Below are positions 1-10,843 of a stretch of DNA of 61,764 bases, piece after piece; within the stretch, counting starts at the first letter, position 1; every line of letters starts with the position of its first letter. The translations under genes and the position numbers were made by a program. Origin of the DNA: a virus; the IMG/VR virus record IMGVR_UViG_3300027162_000003, positions 1 through 61,764 of that record, one strand, 5' to 3'. The notes beneath the pieces were generated by a model. It did not search any database and was not told the origin of the DNA. It saw only the letters and a list, made by a program, of their open reading frames with translations.

Positions 1-949
<949 letters not shown>

Positions 950-995
950 AAATGATAGTCTTTTAACTGTCCATGAATATCATTGTCAAAACATA

Positions 996-1268
996 TCAAG
1001 AAATCTGTTCCATTTCTTCATAGCTTTCCGCCAAAAGAGTTCCCATATCTTCTACTGCTTCTTCTTCAAGATCGGGGAATCTTGCATGGAGCAATTCATG
1101 GCAGAGAACATTTAGTCTTGTTCTTTCACATTTCGGATTGATGAAAATAGTTCTGCTCGTGTAATCACAAATACCATCGTTATCGACTCCGTTTGTCTTT
1201 CCTGCATGGCCTAATCGTATCTTCCATGACTTTCCGTTTATTGTCTTTTTGATTATTTTCTTTTTCAT
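996..1268 (-). CDS. small zincin-type metalloprotein (HExxH)
   Basis: A 90-residue protein with HELLH at residues 57-61 followed by an acidic helix (EEEAVED). This is the zinc-binding HExxH arrangement of small metallopeptidases of the SprT/ImmA-like type. The Lys-rich N-terminus may contact nucleic acid. Its ATG lies inside the 3' part of the upstream HTH gene (89-bp overlap in another frame). It lies between the collagen fibre and the HTH gene in the late operon. The fold is inferred from the motif; substrate unknown. Confidence 0.65.
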   Translation of the reverse strand: MKKKIIKKTINGKSWKIRLGHAGKTNGVDNDGICDYTSRTIFINPKCERTRLNVLCHELLHARFPDLEEEAVEDMGTLLAESYEEMEQIS

Positions 1269-1500
1269 GGAATGAATAATATGGAATTTTTCTTTGACTG
1301 TCTTTTACTCGGAATTTTCTAGCGGACACATATCCGTGTTTCTTCCCATCCAAAATCCTTCGATTTGTATGCGTCCTGCTTAGACTCCACATTTCTGATA
1401 ATTCTTCCATCGAATACCATCCACTTGGAATATCATCAATCTGCGATGTTTCTGATTGAATGATTTTTAGGAAATCATTTGGTGTCATGGCAACCTCCAA
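1180..1500 (-). CDS. small helix-turn-helix-like protein
   Basis: A 106-residue protein. Residues ~26-60 (around GWYSMEELSEMWSLSRTH) resemble the helix-turn-helix of MerR/Xis-type small DNA-binding proteins, and the C-terminus is highly basic. It overlaps the metallophosphoesterase by 16 bp upstream and the HExxH gene by 89 bp downstream, typical of compact phage operons. A regulatory role is possible but unproven. The long C-terminal overlap makes the exact end the weakest point. Confidence 0.5.
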   Translation of the reverse strand: MEVAMTPNDFLKIIQSETSQIDDIPSGWYSMEELSEMWSLSRTHTNRRILDGKKHGYVSARKFRVKDSQRKIPYYSFHEKENNQKDNKRKVMEDTIRPCRKDKRSR

Positions 1501-2231
1501 GGCTGATTTGCCTCGCGTGTTGTAATGTGAACACTGGACTGCTTCAACTCCTCACAATACTCACCCCACAGGAATCCTTGTTGCCAAGCCAGCGTAGCCC
1601 TTCGCCCTTTCGCATAATCCATAGCAGACCTCTTTGTGAGAGAACCAATGTTGTATCCGGTTCCTCCAACTAGATTGCGACCTGATTGCATAGAAACCTT
1701 GTGCGTGTGACCAAATACAATTTTACGCCTTGTGCTGTTACAGAACGCTTCAGCGGTATCACGAGCAGCCATTTCATTAAACAATACTCCGTGTTGGAAT
1801 CCAATGTCTGCAATGTCAAACATCTGGAATACTCCATCCCAAGGGATGAGCGGAGCGCGAAGTTTTTTGCAACAATCTCCAATCGCTTCAACGATCTTGT
1901 ATGCGGCATGAGCAACAACAGCATTGTTGCTTGATTGCAGTCTCCATGCGCGATCTTCGTGGTTTCCGCAAAGAACGATGTTTGCTTTCAGCATCTTTAG
2001 GTGCATTAATCCTGTGTCAATGTCTGGAATAAGAGGCTCTGCTTCACTTGCTCCTTTTGCTCCAGCCATAAGAGCTGTTAGATCAACGAAATCTCCTAGA
2101 TGAATTGTTGTATGCGGCTTGAAGTCTTTTTGAAACTTCAGAACTGCATCGAGTGCTTCAGGATCACAGAATTTTGCATGGGAGCAGGACACAGCTAGTA
2201 TCCGTTTCCACTTGTGGGTGATGTTTGCCAT
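1485..2231 (-). CDS. calcineurin-like metallophosphoesterase
   Basis: A 248-residue protein with the ordered motifs of the metallophosphoesterase superfamily: SCSH (15-18, in place of the usual DxH), GDFVD (46-50), GNHED (89-93), a His near 147 and GHTH (174-177). These ligate a two-metal centre that hydrolyses phosphoesters. The first metal-ligand Asp appears replaced by Ser, which could change activity. It starts 1 bp from the endolysin stop, so it is co-translated with the lysis cassette. The substrate could be a nucleotide, nucleic acid or phosphoprotein; sequence alone does not say. Confidence 0.85.
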   Translation of the reverse strand: MANITHKWKRILAVSCSHAKFCDPEALDAVLKFQKDFKPHTTIHLGDFVDLTALMAGAKGASEAEPLIPDIDTGLMHLKMLKANIVLCGNHEDRAWRLQSSNNAVVAHAAYKIVEAIGDCCKKLRAPLIPWDGVFQMFDIADIGFQHGVLFNEMAARDTAEAFCNSTRRKIVFGHTHKVSMQSGRNLVGGTGYNIGSLTKRSAMDYAKGRRATLAWQQGFLWGEYCEELKQSSVHITTREANQPWRLP

Positions 2232-3689
2232 TTATTTATTGATGGAGCCGCTTGGATTAATCCGAATTAAATCTTTTACAAGAGTTTTTTTTCTTACTTT
2301 CCTCCAAACGCCATCACCAGACTCTGAATCTCGTTCGCCTTTTCCATTCGTATTTCCCTCTAGTGTTTCTATCCAGTGTCCGTTGTCACTGACAACAAAA
2401 CCAACATGAGAGAAGTCAAATGTCACAATATCTCCAAGTTTCGCTCTGTCTTTTTCAGAAAAAATACGAGTAGTATTTGGTCGCTTTTTTGCCCATGCAG
2501 TTAAGCCATAAGCAAGCGCAGTTTTTGGTCGCCAATCTTCGGGAGTTCTGTTTTTCAGATTGAGCCATTTAACAACTTGAGAATCTTCAAGCCACTCCTT
2601 GATGCACCAATCCGTAAAGGCAGCGCAATTCCCAGTAACAAATGGAGTGCCGCTTGAGTCTCTACAAATAATTATTTCACTCGGAACACTTATGCAATAC
2701 AAGTCGATTTCTTCCTCGTTTATTGAAATATGTTCTTTTTTTAGAGTTCTTGTTTTTTTGTTTGAAGTGGTTATTTCGTAACATGGTTTCTTTTTCTCAA
2801 TTTTTCTTGTTCTTAAATTTGGATGCTTCCCACATAAAATAGACATTGCTGCAAAAACATCAGCGTTTTGTTTTCTTGCCGTTGAAATAACTTTTGTTTT
2901 TATAGTTCCATCCCAAAAAACATATCTGTCTATGAAATATTCGGCTTGTTTTGAAGACAAGCTAAACGCCCAATCCCACCTAATTTCTTTGTAGTCAGAA
3001 AAAATAACTTCAAAATAATCTGGAATTTGAAATTCAAATGTTGTCAATGGAGATTTGCTTGAACCATATACTTTTTGGCTTTTGTGTTCTTGTCCTCCAA
3101 ATTTTTTAAGCTCTTGAATTTTTCTTTCTTTGCTTACTTGAATCCTTATTTTTTGATGTTCTCTTTCTTTTCTTGCAAAATATCCGTCAGCTATAAATGC
3201 AGCTATAAAATCTAAATCTAAAAATGAAAATTTTATATTATCATCATTGTTGATTTTAATTGATGGAATCGTAAGTGACGATGTTAGGCTTGATATTGGT
3301 TTAAGTTGTGGCGAATTTTCATATTTTGTAGTGTTCCAATAACCCCAAAATTTATGTCTTGCATCACACTTGAAATTCAATGAACGAGATTTAATTGTTG
3401 CAATGGAAATTTTGTTTTTTGTGTGAATTATTGCAGTGGGATTAACGAAAGAGACGCTTTTTGATTCTGAATCAACTTGAGCAACAATATCATTTTTTTT
3501 GATGTCTGATAATTTTTTCCATCCAGATATTGTTAGCGTTTCAACTGATTCATCAAAACACCAAGGCCAAGCGGCGGGTGCAAGTTCAGTTGCTTTCTGA
3601 TATTCACGGATTTGATCTCCGCGATTATTCCCGCCAATTTCTCTAACGCCAACCTGCGATTCAGCAATGGCAATTAGTTTTTCTAACAT
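2232..3689 (-). CDS. CHAP-type endolysin precursor interrupted by an intein
   Basis: The 485-residue precursor contains an N-extein (1-43), an intein (44-354) and a C-extein (355-485). Joined, the exteins give a 174-residue cell-wall hydrolase of the CHAP/NlpC-P60 amidase type: catalytic Cys in WC-AAF at the splice junction (residue 355), then a GDIVTF strand and the catalytic His at ~428 in FSHVGFV. The enzyme would cleave peptidoglycan after holin opening. It sits directly downstream of holin-like and lipoprotein genes, which supports a lysis role. The intein occupies the bond immediately before the active-site Cys, so the unspliced protein should be inactive. Confidence 0.85.
   Translation of the reverse strand: MLEKLIAIAESQVGVREIGGNNRGDQIREYQKATELAPAAWPWCFDESVETLTISGWKKLSDIKKNDIVAQVDSESKSVSFVNPTAIIHTKNKISIATIKSRSLNFKCDARHKFWGYWNTTKYENSPQLKPISSLTSSLTIPSIKINNDDNIKFSFLDLDFIAAFIADGYFARKEREHQKIRIQVSKERKIQELKKFGGQEHKSQKVYGSSKSPLTTFEFQIPDYFEVIFSDYKEIRWDWAFSLSSKQAEYFIDRYVFWDGTIKTKVISTARKQNADVFAAMSILCGKHPNLRTRKIEKKKPCYEITTSNKKTRTLKKEHISINEEEIDLYCISVPSEIIICRDSSGTPFVTGNCAAFTDWCIKEWLEDSQVVKWLNLKNRTPEDWRPKTALAYGLTAWAKKRPNTTRIFSEKDRAKLGDIVTFDFSHVGFVVSDNGHWIETLEGNTNGKGERDSESGDGVWRKVRKKTLVKDLIRINPSGSINK
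2628..3560 (-). mobile_element. intein with LAGLIDADG homing endonuclease
   Basis: This 311-residue in-frame insertion encodes precursor residues 44-354. It begins with Cys44 (block A, CFDESVETLTISG), has a block B-like CDARHKFW at ~108-115, two LAGLIDADG-type motifs (FIAAFIADGYF at ~161-171 and YFIDRYVFWDG at ~251-261) with their acidic residues, and a block F/G end with SVPSEII then FVTGN before Cys355. The penultimate residue is Gly instead of the usual His, as in some phage inteins. The DNA is AT-richer than the flanking extein codons, consistent with recent lateral acquisition by homing. Confidence 0.9.
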
Positions 3690-3866
3690 TTATTTTTTGT
3701 CTTTGCGGATGATATTGATGAGTCCAACGAGGCTCAATCCAGCCGCAAGAATTCCTTCTTGCATCGAAGGATCAAGTTTTACGCCAAGAGCAGTCGCTAC
3801 CAAAATCAAACCGCGCCATGTGCTATTTTCGCTGAGTCGTTCAAGAATTGTATTTACAATTTTCAT
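3690..3866 (-). CDS. small holin-like membrane protein
   Basis: A 58-residue protein starting MKIVNTILERL. An amphipathic N-terminus is followed by two hydrophobic stretches (~19-29 and ~39-52) separated by a short VKLDPS turn, and a charged RKDKK tail. This is the plan of small phage holins. It ends 1 bp before the endolysin start, so they are translationally linked. Its job would be to permeabilise the inner membrane at lysis time. The assignment rests on size, hydropathy and neighbourhood. Confidence 0.65.
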   Translation of the reverse strand: MKIVNTILERLSENSTWRGLILVATALGVKLDPSMQEGILAAGLSLVGLINIIRKDKK

Positions 3867-3867
3867 A

Positions 3868-4098
3868 TTATTTGTCTTTTATTGTTTTTGAGAAGTGTTC
3901 CCAAGCATACATCACACTTGGGTCTTCTTTTGGTTTATCTTCTTTTTGTTTATCTGGGTCGATGTATGGAATGTAGGATACTGCCAACTTTAATTGAACT
4001 GAACCGAGCTTACCTTGATTCTGTCCTGCTGGTGGTATTGGAATATTGACGCATGAAGTAAGCCCAAAAGCAAGCAGAATAATTACCAGTGATTTCAT
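3868..4098 (-). CDS. small lipoprotein, possible outer spanin
   Basis: A 76-residue protein with a classic lipoprotein signal: a hydrophobic MKSLVIILLAFGLTSC with the acylated Cys at 16, then a Pro-containing segment and a hydrophilic tail. It lies between two small membrane proteins in the lysis cassette. Rz1-like outer spanins are short proline-containing lipoproteins, so an o-spanin role is plausible and would imply a Gram-negative host. No separate i-spanin is obvious unless the 64-residue neighbour serves. Its start overlaps the upstream gene by 4 bp (ATGA). Confidence 0.6.
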   Translation of the reverse strand: MKSLVIILLAFGLTSCVNIPIPPAGQNQGKLGSVQLKLAVSYIPYIDPDKQKEDKPKEDPSVMYAWEHFSKTIKDK

Positions 4099-4289
4099 TT
4101 ATCTTTATATTTTTTAAGTTTTGCAAGCATGACATAGATCGAAACCCATGCGGCAATAATTGCACTAGCTGAAGCTAAAATTCTAAACCAAATGTCAAGT
4201 TCTGGTAACATAGAGACGGCAACTGCAAATACACTATAGATTGTGCCAGCATATCCAGTTCCATGTGAAAATCCACTATCTGAGTTCAT
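4095..4289 (-). CDS. small membrane protein, second holin candidate
   Basis: A 64-residue protein with hydrophobic segments at ~15-28 (IYSVFAVAVSMLP) and ~34-56 (FRILASASAIIAAWVSIYVML) and a Lys-rich C-terminus. The two-TM layout and position at the head of the lysis cassette fit a class II holin or a holin/antiholin partner of the 58-residue protein. It overlaps the lipoprotein gene by ATGA coupling. Which of the two small proteins is the true holin cannot be decided from sequence. Confidence 0.55.
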   Translation of the reverse strand: MNSDSGFSHGTGYAGTIYSVFAVAVSMLPELDIWFRILASASAIIAAWVSIYVMLAKLKKYKDK

Positions 4290-4295
4290 TTTTAA

Positions 4296-5047
4296 TTAAG
4301 GTCTTGAGTTTTTGTAAGGATGTCCTGCGGGAAGATTCCCTTGCAATCCCCATTTCCATGCAAGGTAACCCTCTGTGATTTCTTGGTTAGCGGCATCCGA
4401 GAACGCAATTGTTTCGGCAATGTATCCATCCAAATCTTGCGATTCGATTTCATTGTGTCCTAATGAAATGATTGTGAATGGATTTGTGCCGATATTCCCA
4501 GTATTAGTTTGTGCGCCATTTACCCTCCAAGCTGAAGTCGCGCCATTGAATTTGGGAAGCAGTATATAAGGTTGATCCCGAACGGCAGCACCTCCGCCCA
4601 TTTGTTGATTCACCCCAGTATTTGAGCCACCAATGATTTCCCAAGTATTACCAGAAGTAAATCTTCCTGACAATCTTGTTCCAGCAGTAGTCGATCCTAC
4701 CCTTCCAGCCATGAAGAAATGTTGAGCCGCCGCAGAACTATCAACCTGCAAGACCATTGCAATGTATAGACGGCTTGCTGCTTGGTCGTATGCAAACGCT
4801 GTGTTTTCCAAACAGTTGTTTCCAGTATATTCAAATACATTTAACCCGTTAAGATTTCTGGTTCCTGTATTCGGACCAACTGTCCCAGCAGCCCTTGTCA
4901 GGGTTCTGCTATTTCCAGACTTATCAAGAACTTGAGTAACTTGACTTCCTGTTGCGGTGATCGTTGCTGTATCAGCAGCATCATACCAAAAAATTGTTGG
5001 GATGCTAGCTGGTGTCCAATAAGAGGACGCAAACAGCATTTGATTAA

Positions 5048-5051
<4 letters not shown>
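4296..5051 (-). CDS. LamG/concanavalin-like fibre protein (copy A)
   Basis: A 251-residue protein paralogous to the gene at 6549..7358. Both have the FWYDA(A/T)D opening, a [10 protein letters not shown] motif, an MGGGAA segment and a C-terminal [15 protein letters not shown] followed by HPYKN-like residues. The pattern matches laminin-G-like jelly-roll domains that bind glycans, common in secreted proteins of Planctomycetota/Verrucomicrobiota and their phages. It probably decorates a fibre. It starts within the last codons of the upstream collagen gene (4-bp overlap). This copy is clearly AT-richer than copy B. Confidence 0.7.
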
Positions 5052-6487
<1,436 letters not shown>

Positions 6488-6548
6488 ATTATTATATTGC
6501 TATAACAGCTTCTTTTAACTAGTCAAATCCATGATTATATCAAATTAC

Positions 6549-7358
6549 TCATGGCGGGAAATTTTTGTATTGATGGACTGCTGGAAGGTTGCCTTGTAGC
6601 CCCCACTTCCACGCGAGATAGCCTTCGACGGATGTGACATCGCTGGGGGCGGTGAACCCGACCATTTCGGCGATAAACCCGTCGAGGGCGAACCCTCCGT
6701 TTTCATTGCCGCCTAGCAAAAGGAGATTGCAGTCATTCGTGCCAACATTGCCCGTATTTGTGACAAGGCCGTTAGTTCGCCACGCTGACGAGTCAGAGTT
6801 GAGTTTCGGAACGACGAGGTAAGGGGTTTCGATGAATGCTGCCCCACCGCCCATCGCGATATTCGCTCCGCCCGCCGAGCCGCCGAGGATTTGGAAAGTG
6901 TTAGCATCTTGCCACCGGCAGGACATTCGCAGCCCAGCGGTGGTGCTTGTTGTTAAAGCCCAGAGGCCATACTGGACCGCACTCACATCAATAAAAAGAA
7001 CCTGCGCGATGTAGAGCGGCGTGGTGGCTTGGGCGTGAGTGAAAGTTGCGTTTTGCAACGAGACGCCAGATTGCCAGTCGAAAACATTTTTCCCGTTGAA
7101 TTGTCGAGTCCCCGTCTTTGGCCCTACCAGACCGCTCTTACGAGTGAGCGTGTAGTTGTTCCCGCTTTTGTCGAGGACTTGAGTGACCTCATTTGTCGCT
7201 GAGTTAAAAGTGATCGTGCTGGCGTCCGTGGCGTCATACCAAAATCGTGTCGTGATGTTCGCAGGAGTCCAATTCGGCCAAACTTTTGTCGTGCCAATGT
7301 AAGCCGCCGCAACAGACGAGTTGCCAATTTTAAGCTGTGATCCGGCGAGGGCTGGCAT
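6549..7358 (-). CDS. LamG/concanavalin-like fibre protein (copy B)
   Basis: A 269-residue paralogue of copy A (4296..5051) with the same [17 protein letters not shown] and [11 protein letters not shown] motifs, plus an extra N-terminal ~25 residues (LKIGNSSVAAAYIGTTKVW) typical of fibre-attached modules. Codons are much GC-richer than in copy A, so the two were probably acquired separately rather than duplicated in place. It is separated by 1 bp from the upstream 108-residue gene. Confidence 0.7.
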   Translation of the reverse strand: MPALAGSQLKIGNSSVAAAYIGTTKVWPNWTPANITTRFWYDATDASTITFNSATNEVTQVLDKSGNNYTLTRKSGLVGPKTGTRQFNGKNVFDWQSGVSLQNATFTHAQATTPLYIAQVLFIDVSAVQYGLWALTTSTTAGLRMSCRWQDANTFQILGGSAGGANIAMGGGAAFIETPYLVVPKLNSDSSAWRTNGLVTNTGNVGTNDCNLLLLGGNENGGFALDGFIAEMVGFTAPSDVTSVEGYLAWKWGLQGNLPAVHQYKNFPP

Positions 7359-7685
7359 TTATGTGACGAGGTAAAGGGTGTTCGCGTCTTTGGGGGAGAT
7401 GGCGTCATACTGCGCCTGCGTGAGACATCGGATTGTGTTGACGGGAACAGCATCGGCGGGAGCTTTTGCCACCGCGAGGTCAGCTTTCGCTCCTTGCACG
7501 GCGGTAGCGTAAACGGAATCGTCAGTCGCGGCTACGGAGAGGATTGGTTTGTTTAGCACCTCGCCCCATGTGACGGCTCTCGCCTGAACTCCTACGACAA
7601 CCCACGATGTGCCGTTAAATTTCCAAGTCTTCTCGCCGCTCGTGAAAACATCGTTTGTGGAAGGATTGTTGGGGAAGTCGATCAT
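7359..7685 (-). CDS. small tail-fibre-associated protein
   Basis: A 108-residue protein. The N-terminal DFPNNPSTNDVFTSGEKTW and FNGTSWV resemble the short module found in many phage fibre proteins, and the C-terminal YDAISPKDANTLYLVT is the ending common in minor structural/fibre proteins. It overlaps the upstream gene by 4 bp. It is likely a connector or cap in the fibre array; exact role unknown. Confidence 0.55.
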   Translation of the reverse strand: MIDFPNNPSTNDVFTSGEKTWKFNGTSWVVVGVQARAVTWGEVLNKPILSVAATDDSVYATAVQGAKADLAVAKAPADAVPVNTIRCLTQAQYDAISPKDANTLYLVT

Positions 7686-8902
7686 GGTGTCGAGAGGGCT
7701 GCGGCGAGTTGTTCGCCAGTAATTTCAGCAGTCGAGCAGTTTTTCAGACGCTCTCCAATAGAACCTGCTGTGGTCATGCCGCTGGTTGGAGCAGCCCACA
7801 AATCTTGGATGACCGAGGCGAGCGAGAGAACTGCTGTTCCTGTGGTGTTATCGACTGGCACACCAAGAGCGACAGACCCAGCGGCTGGGACGGCGCATGA
7901 ACCAGTAAGCGCACCAGAAGCGTAGTTGACTCCGCTGCGGACATCGCTGGCGGCTGGCATCGCTGCGTTTTGCGTGGCATCGATGAGGGTCTTCCGCCCA
8001 CCTGTGGTGGTGTAAAAGTTTGCGTTGTTTGAGCCGTTAGCGACCAGACGCACCGCACCGCTGGTTGGCGATTGGCCGAGTGCGCCAAACTCAATTTGCT
8101 CTACAGTGGTGATTGAGTTTGAACTGCTGCCAGAGACTCCCGGTGTGGCTGTCAACCCAGTCGCGCCGGGGCCAAATCCATTTCCCACAGCTTTTGTGAC
8201 ACGCAGAGTTCCCGAATTATTAAATGCTCCTACTCCATTGTTGGTTCCGCCTGTGGCCGTGCCAGTTATTTCGATAGTGCCGCTGGAACCATTAAACGCT
8301 CCGTGAGGACTGGTTGGATGTGTTCCTCCGGTGACATTTCCGGTGATGAAAATATTCCCTGTCGATGTATTTGTAACACCGTAGGCAGTTCCTCCAGCCC
8401 CCCCAAAAATTCCCCCGCTTGCGGTTAGGTAGATTGTTCCGCCGCTGGAATTTCGGACTCCATTTCCGTTTGTTCCGTTCCCGCTTCCTACCGTGCCGCT
8501 GACGGTGATCGTGAGCGTTCCGGTGCTTGAGTTGTCTACCGCCGAATTGTTCGTTCCAGCCGCAATAGTGCCAGCGACAATCGTTGCGGTGGATGGGGTT
8601 GTGGAGTTAAATACGACGCAATTTGCGTTGGTTCCGTTTGCGTTGCCGTAAACATTGGATGTCAGTGTGACGCCAGCCGCCAGCGTGAACCCTCCGCCGT
8701 TTGCGGCTCCGCCCGTGGTGTCATTGCGAACCTGTCCAGTTGCGCCAAGGTTGGTATCGACATTGACTGTAATGGCAAAAGTGTTTGCGACGAGGATGTC
8801 GCCGCTGGCAAAAGTGACCGCTGCGGCTGTGCCGCTTGGCGTGGTCGCCCAGACATCGGCGGCGTTTATGTTTCCGGCCTTTCGGGCAAAGTATGTAGCC
8901 AT
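7682..8902 (-). CDS. glycine/threonine-rich beta-repeat structural protein
   Basis: A 406-residue protein. Residues ~40-290 are Gly-, Thr-, Ser- and Asn-rich with short quasi-repeats (TITVSGTVGSGNG-type), characteristic of beta-helix or beta-solenoid adhesin-like segments. The C-terminus is more helical (VIQDLWAAPTSGM). GC content and codon use match copy B and the 93-residue neighbour, not the AT-rich genes on either side. It is inferred to be a surface-exposed fibre or decoration. Confidence 0.55.
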   Translation of the reverse strand: MATYFARKAGNINAADVWATTPSGTAAAVTFASGDILVANTFAITVNVDTNLGATGQVRNDTTGGAANGGGFTLAAGVTLTSNVYGNANGTNANCVVFNSTTPSTATIVAGTIAAGTNNSAVDNSSTGTLTITVSGTVGSGNGTNGNGVRNSSGGTIYLTASGGIFGGAGGTAYGVTNTSTGNIFITGNVTGGTHPTSPHGAFNGSSGTIEITGTATGGTNNGVGAFNNSGTLRVTKAVGNGFGPGATGLTATPGVSGSSSNSITTVEQIEFGALGQSPTSGAVRLVANGSNNANFYTTTGGRKTLIDATQNAAMPAASDVRSGVNYASGALTGSCAVPAAGSVALGVPVDNTTGTAVLSLASVIQDLWAAPTSGMTTAGSIGERLKNCSTAEITGEQLAAALSTP

Positions 8903-8905
8903 AGC

Positions 8906-9187
8906 TTAGAGTCCTTTCGCGGTGAGGTAGGCTTGCAATGCGGCTTGAATCGCGCCCACGGCTTGCTGGGTGGCTTCGTCAGCACCAGCCAATGAGCCGA
9001 GTGCGATGCCAATGGCGGCTTCGTCGGCGGTATAGACTTCGCCGTTTTCAATGCGGGTCGGGACAAGGCGCATTGCGACATTGGCATCGGTCGAACCGTC
9101 TCCGTTATATTTGCCCGTGATGGCGAGGTTTAGGTTAAATCGGTCAAATGTTTTGCCGTCAATTTGGATTGGATTATTTGAGATCAT
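8906..9187 (-). CDS. hypothetical protein in fibre cluster
   Basis: A 93-residue protein: an N-terminal beta half (IQIDGKTFDRFNLNLAITGKY) and a C-terminal alanine-rich helix (QQAVGAIQAALQAYL). It belongs to the GC-rich island 6549-9187. I recognise no family. Context suggests a minor structural protein. Confidence 0.55.
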   Translation of the reverse strand: MISNNPIQIDGKTFDRFNLNLAITGKYNGDGSTDANVAMRLVPTRIENGEVYTADEAAIGIALGSLAGADEATQQAVGAIQAALQAYLTAKGL

Positions 9188-9195
9188 ATGGATGA

Positions 9196-9939
9196 TTATG
9201 TGTAGGTTAGACTTGCTCTATCATTCCACACGCCAGATGCGGTGGTTTTGGTGGTTGTTCCTGAGGAGGAAATTTCTAGGCGGGTTATATTCCAGCCTGA
9301 TGCGGACTCGCTCGTTCCGTCAACAGCAGTTCCAGTATACGAATAAGGCGCAGCGTAAGCGTGACGGACTTCGTAGCTTTGCGAACCACTCAAGCCAAAC
9401 TCGACCCATTGAGAATCGTAATAGACAAAAGATCGTAGAGTTCCCTCTTCTAGCCAAAGCATCCCTGCGGATGGCGATGAGGGAGGAGTTGCTGAAACAG
9501 AAAATGTCGTTGGCTTATTTGTAAGGTCGTTGTAGCTTCCGCTGGTTGCAACTGCGGAAAGAGTTGGCTTGTTTAGAATTTGCGATGATCCGCTGGTCGC
9601 ATTCCAGTCTGCTTGCTGTCCTGCGCTTCCAACATCAGAAAGAGTTGCCAATGTCCCAGATGCACTAGGAAGGGTAAAAGTTTTTGCAGATGAATTGTCT
9701 GTTATAACAATCTGACCAGAATTATTGAGTTCTAATTCTGTGTTCTTGTCTGCGGACAAGAGCTGATCGTGCGAGTGAAGATAAGGCGCACCGATCTCAA
9801 CGATTGCACCCGTGCTTGGATGCTTGCCATACCATTGCTGGTCGGCATAATTAACGGCAACTTCTCCGCTTACCAAGTCGCTTGAACTTGGGACTTTGGA
9901 AATTGCGCTTTTTTTAGGAATGATCCTAGGGTTTGCCAT
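9196..9939 (-). CDS. tail-fibre-like protein
   Basis: A 247-residue protein. The N-terminus (SSDLVSGEVAVNYADQQWY, then GKHPSTGAIVEIG) is a variant of the one at 10787, a module frequent in phage fibres. Next comes a TFTLPSASGTLATLSDVG segment followed by ILNKPTLSAVA and YNDLTNKPTTF, the fibre repeat seen in many phage tail fibres. The C-terminus is Ser/Thr-rich beta sequence. A receptor-interacting role is inferred. Confidence 0.65.
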   Translation of the reverse strand: MANPRIIPKKSAISKVPSSSDLVSGEVAVNYADQQWYGKHPSTGAIVEIGAPYLHSHDQLLSADKNTELELNNSGQIVITDNSSAKTFTLPSASGTLATLSDVGSAGQQADWNATSGSSQILNKPTLSAVATSGSYNDLTNKPTTFSVSATPPSSPSAGMLWLEEGTLRSFVYYDSQWVEFGLSGSQSYEVRHAYAAPYSYTGTAVDGTSESASGWNITRLEISSSGTTTKTTASGVWNDRASLTYT

Positions 9940-9959
9940 CTTATTGAAGAGGGTTGCCC

Positions 9960-9979
9960 CCGTGGGTTTTACCCCACGG
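9960..9979. other. 7-bp stem hairpin between fibre genes
   Basis: CCGTGGG at 9960-9966 pairs with CCCACGG at 9973-9979 around a 6-nt loop, in the gap between two fibre genes. There is no U-run on the minus strand, so it is more likely an mRNA stability or processing hairpin than a full terminator. Confidence 0.45.
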
Positions 9980-9998
9980 AGGACTTGTTTGTTTTATT

Positions 9999-10787
9999 TT
10001 AGTAGGTTCCGCCGTCGATGGTGGTTTCGAGAGCAGTAACACGGGTATCGAGAGCCGAGTCAGCATTGGCGCGAGTGGTCGCTTCGCTAGAGATGGCTCC
10101 AGCATTGGTAACGATATCAGCTTCAGCGGTGGTTACACGGGCTGCAAGAGCAGTCGCATCAGACTCAACACCATCAATACGAATACCGAGGGCGGTATCA
10201 GCATTCGTGCGATCAGTCACCTCTTGGGCGAGAGCTGCATTGTTGCTAGTAACATAACCAGCGAAAGCGGAGTCGTTAGCAGTATCAACGCTGTTGATGA
10301 GGGTAACGATTTCAGCAAAGCTGTCTTTGTCAGCGTCAGCGGCCAAGAGGATCGCGTCGATGCGATTTTTCTCAGTCGTGATCTTGCCGTCGAGGGCGGT
10401 GTCAGCATTGGTGCGAGCAGTGGCTTCTGCCGAAACAGCAGCGGTGCGGTCACTGATTTCCGTTGCGAGGTTGCTGGCGATAACGCCTTCAGCGGCGGTA
10501 GCGCGAGAAATCTCATTATTGAGGTTGGTGGTCAGAACACCATCAGCGGCGATACGAGCAGTCTCTTCAGCAGTGATAGCAGCGGAGAGGGTCGTGTTCG
10601 CAGTCGAGACTGCACTATCAGCATACGACTTGGTAGCGAAGGTTCCTTCACCGCCAATTGCGAGGGCTGATCCGTCAGCTTTACCAACGAAGAGGTTGAG
10701 GTTTGTCAGGTCGATAGCCAACTCACCAGAAGACAAGCTAACTGGAGTGCTGGAACCGCGTTTAATACGAATGATGGGATTTGCCAT
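9999..10787 (-). CDS. coiled-coil fibre/adaptor protein
   Basis: A 262-residue protein. Residues 1-50 form the RIKRGSS-VSLSSGELAID-LFVGKADG module shared by many phage structural proteins. From ~65 to the end it is Ala/Thr/Asp-rich with a heptad-like periodicity (EISRATAAEG, EISDRTAAVS, EVTDRTNADT), predicting a long trimeric coiled coil. It is probably a fibre stalk. Base composition is intermediate. An unrelated long ORF on the opposite strand is a shadow of the repeats. Confidence 0.6.
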   Translation of the reverse strand: MANPIIRIKRGSSTPVSLSSGELAIDLTNLNLFVGKADGSALAIGGEGTFATKSYADSAVSTANTTLSAAITAEETARIAADGVLTTNLNNEISRATAAEGVIASNLATEISDRTAAVSAEATARTNADTALDGKITTEKNRIDAILLAADADKDSFAEIVTLINSVDTANDSAFAGYVTSNNAALAQEVTDRTNADTALGIRIDGVESDATALAARVTTAEADIVTNAGAISSEATTRANADSALDTRVTALETTIDGGTY

Positions 10788-10843
10788 AGTTTTTTATTAT
10801 TTTGTTGTTGTTGTTTTTTGTTTTTCTGGTTATTCAGAAAGTT

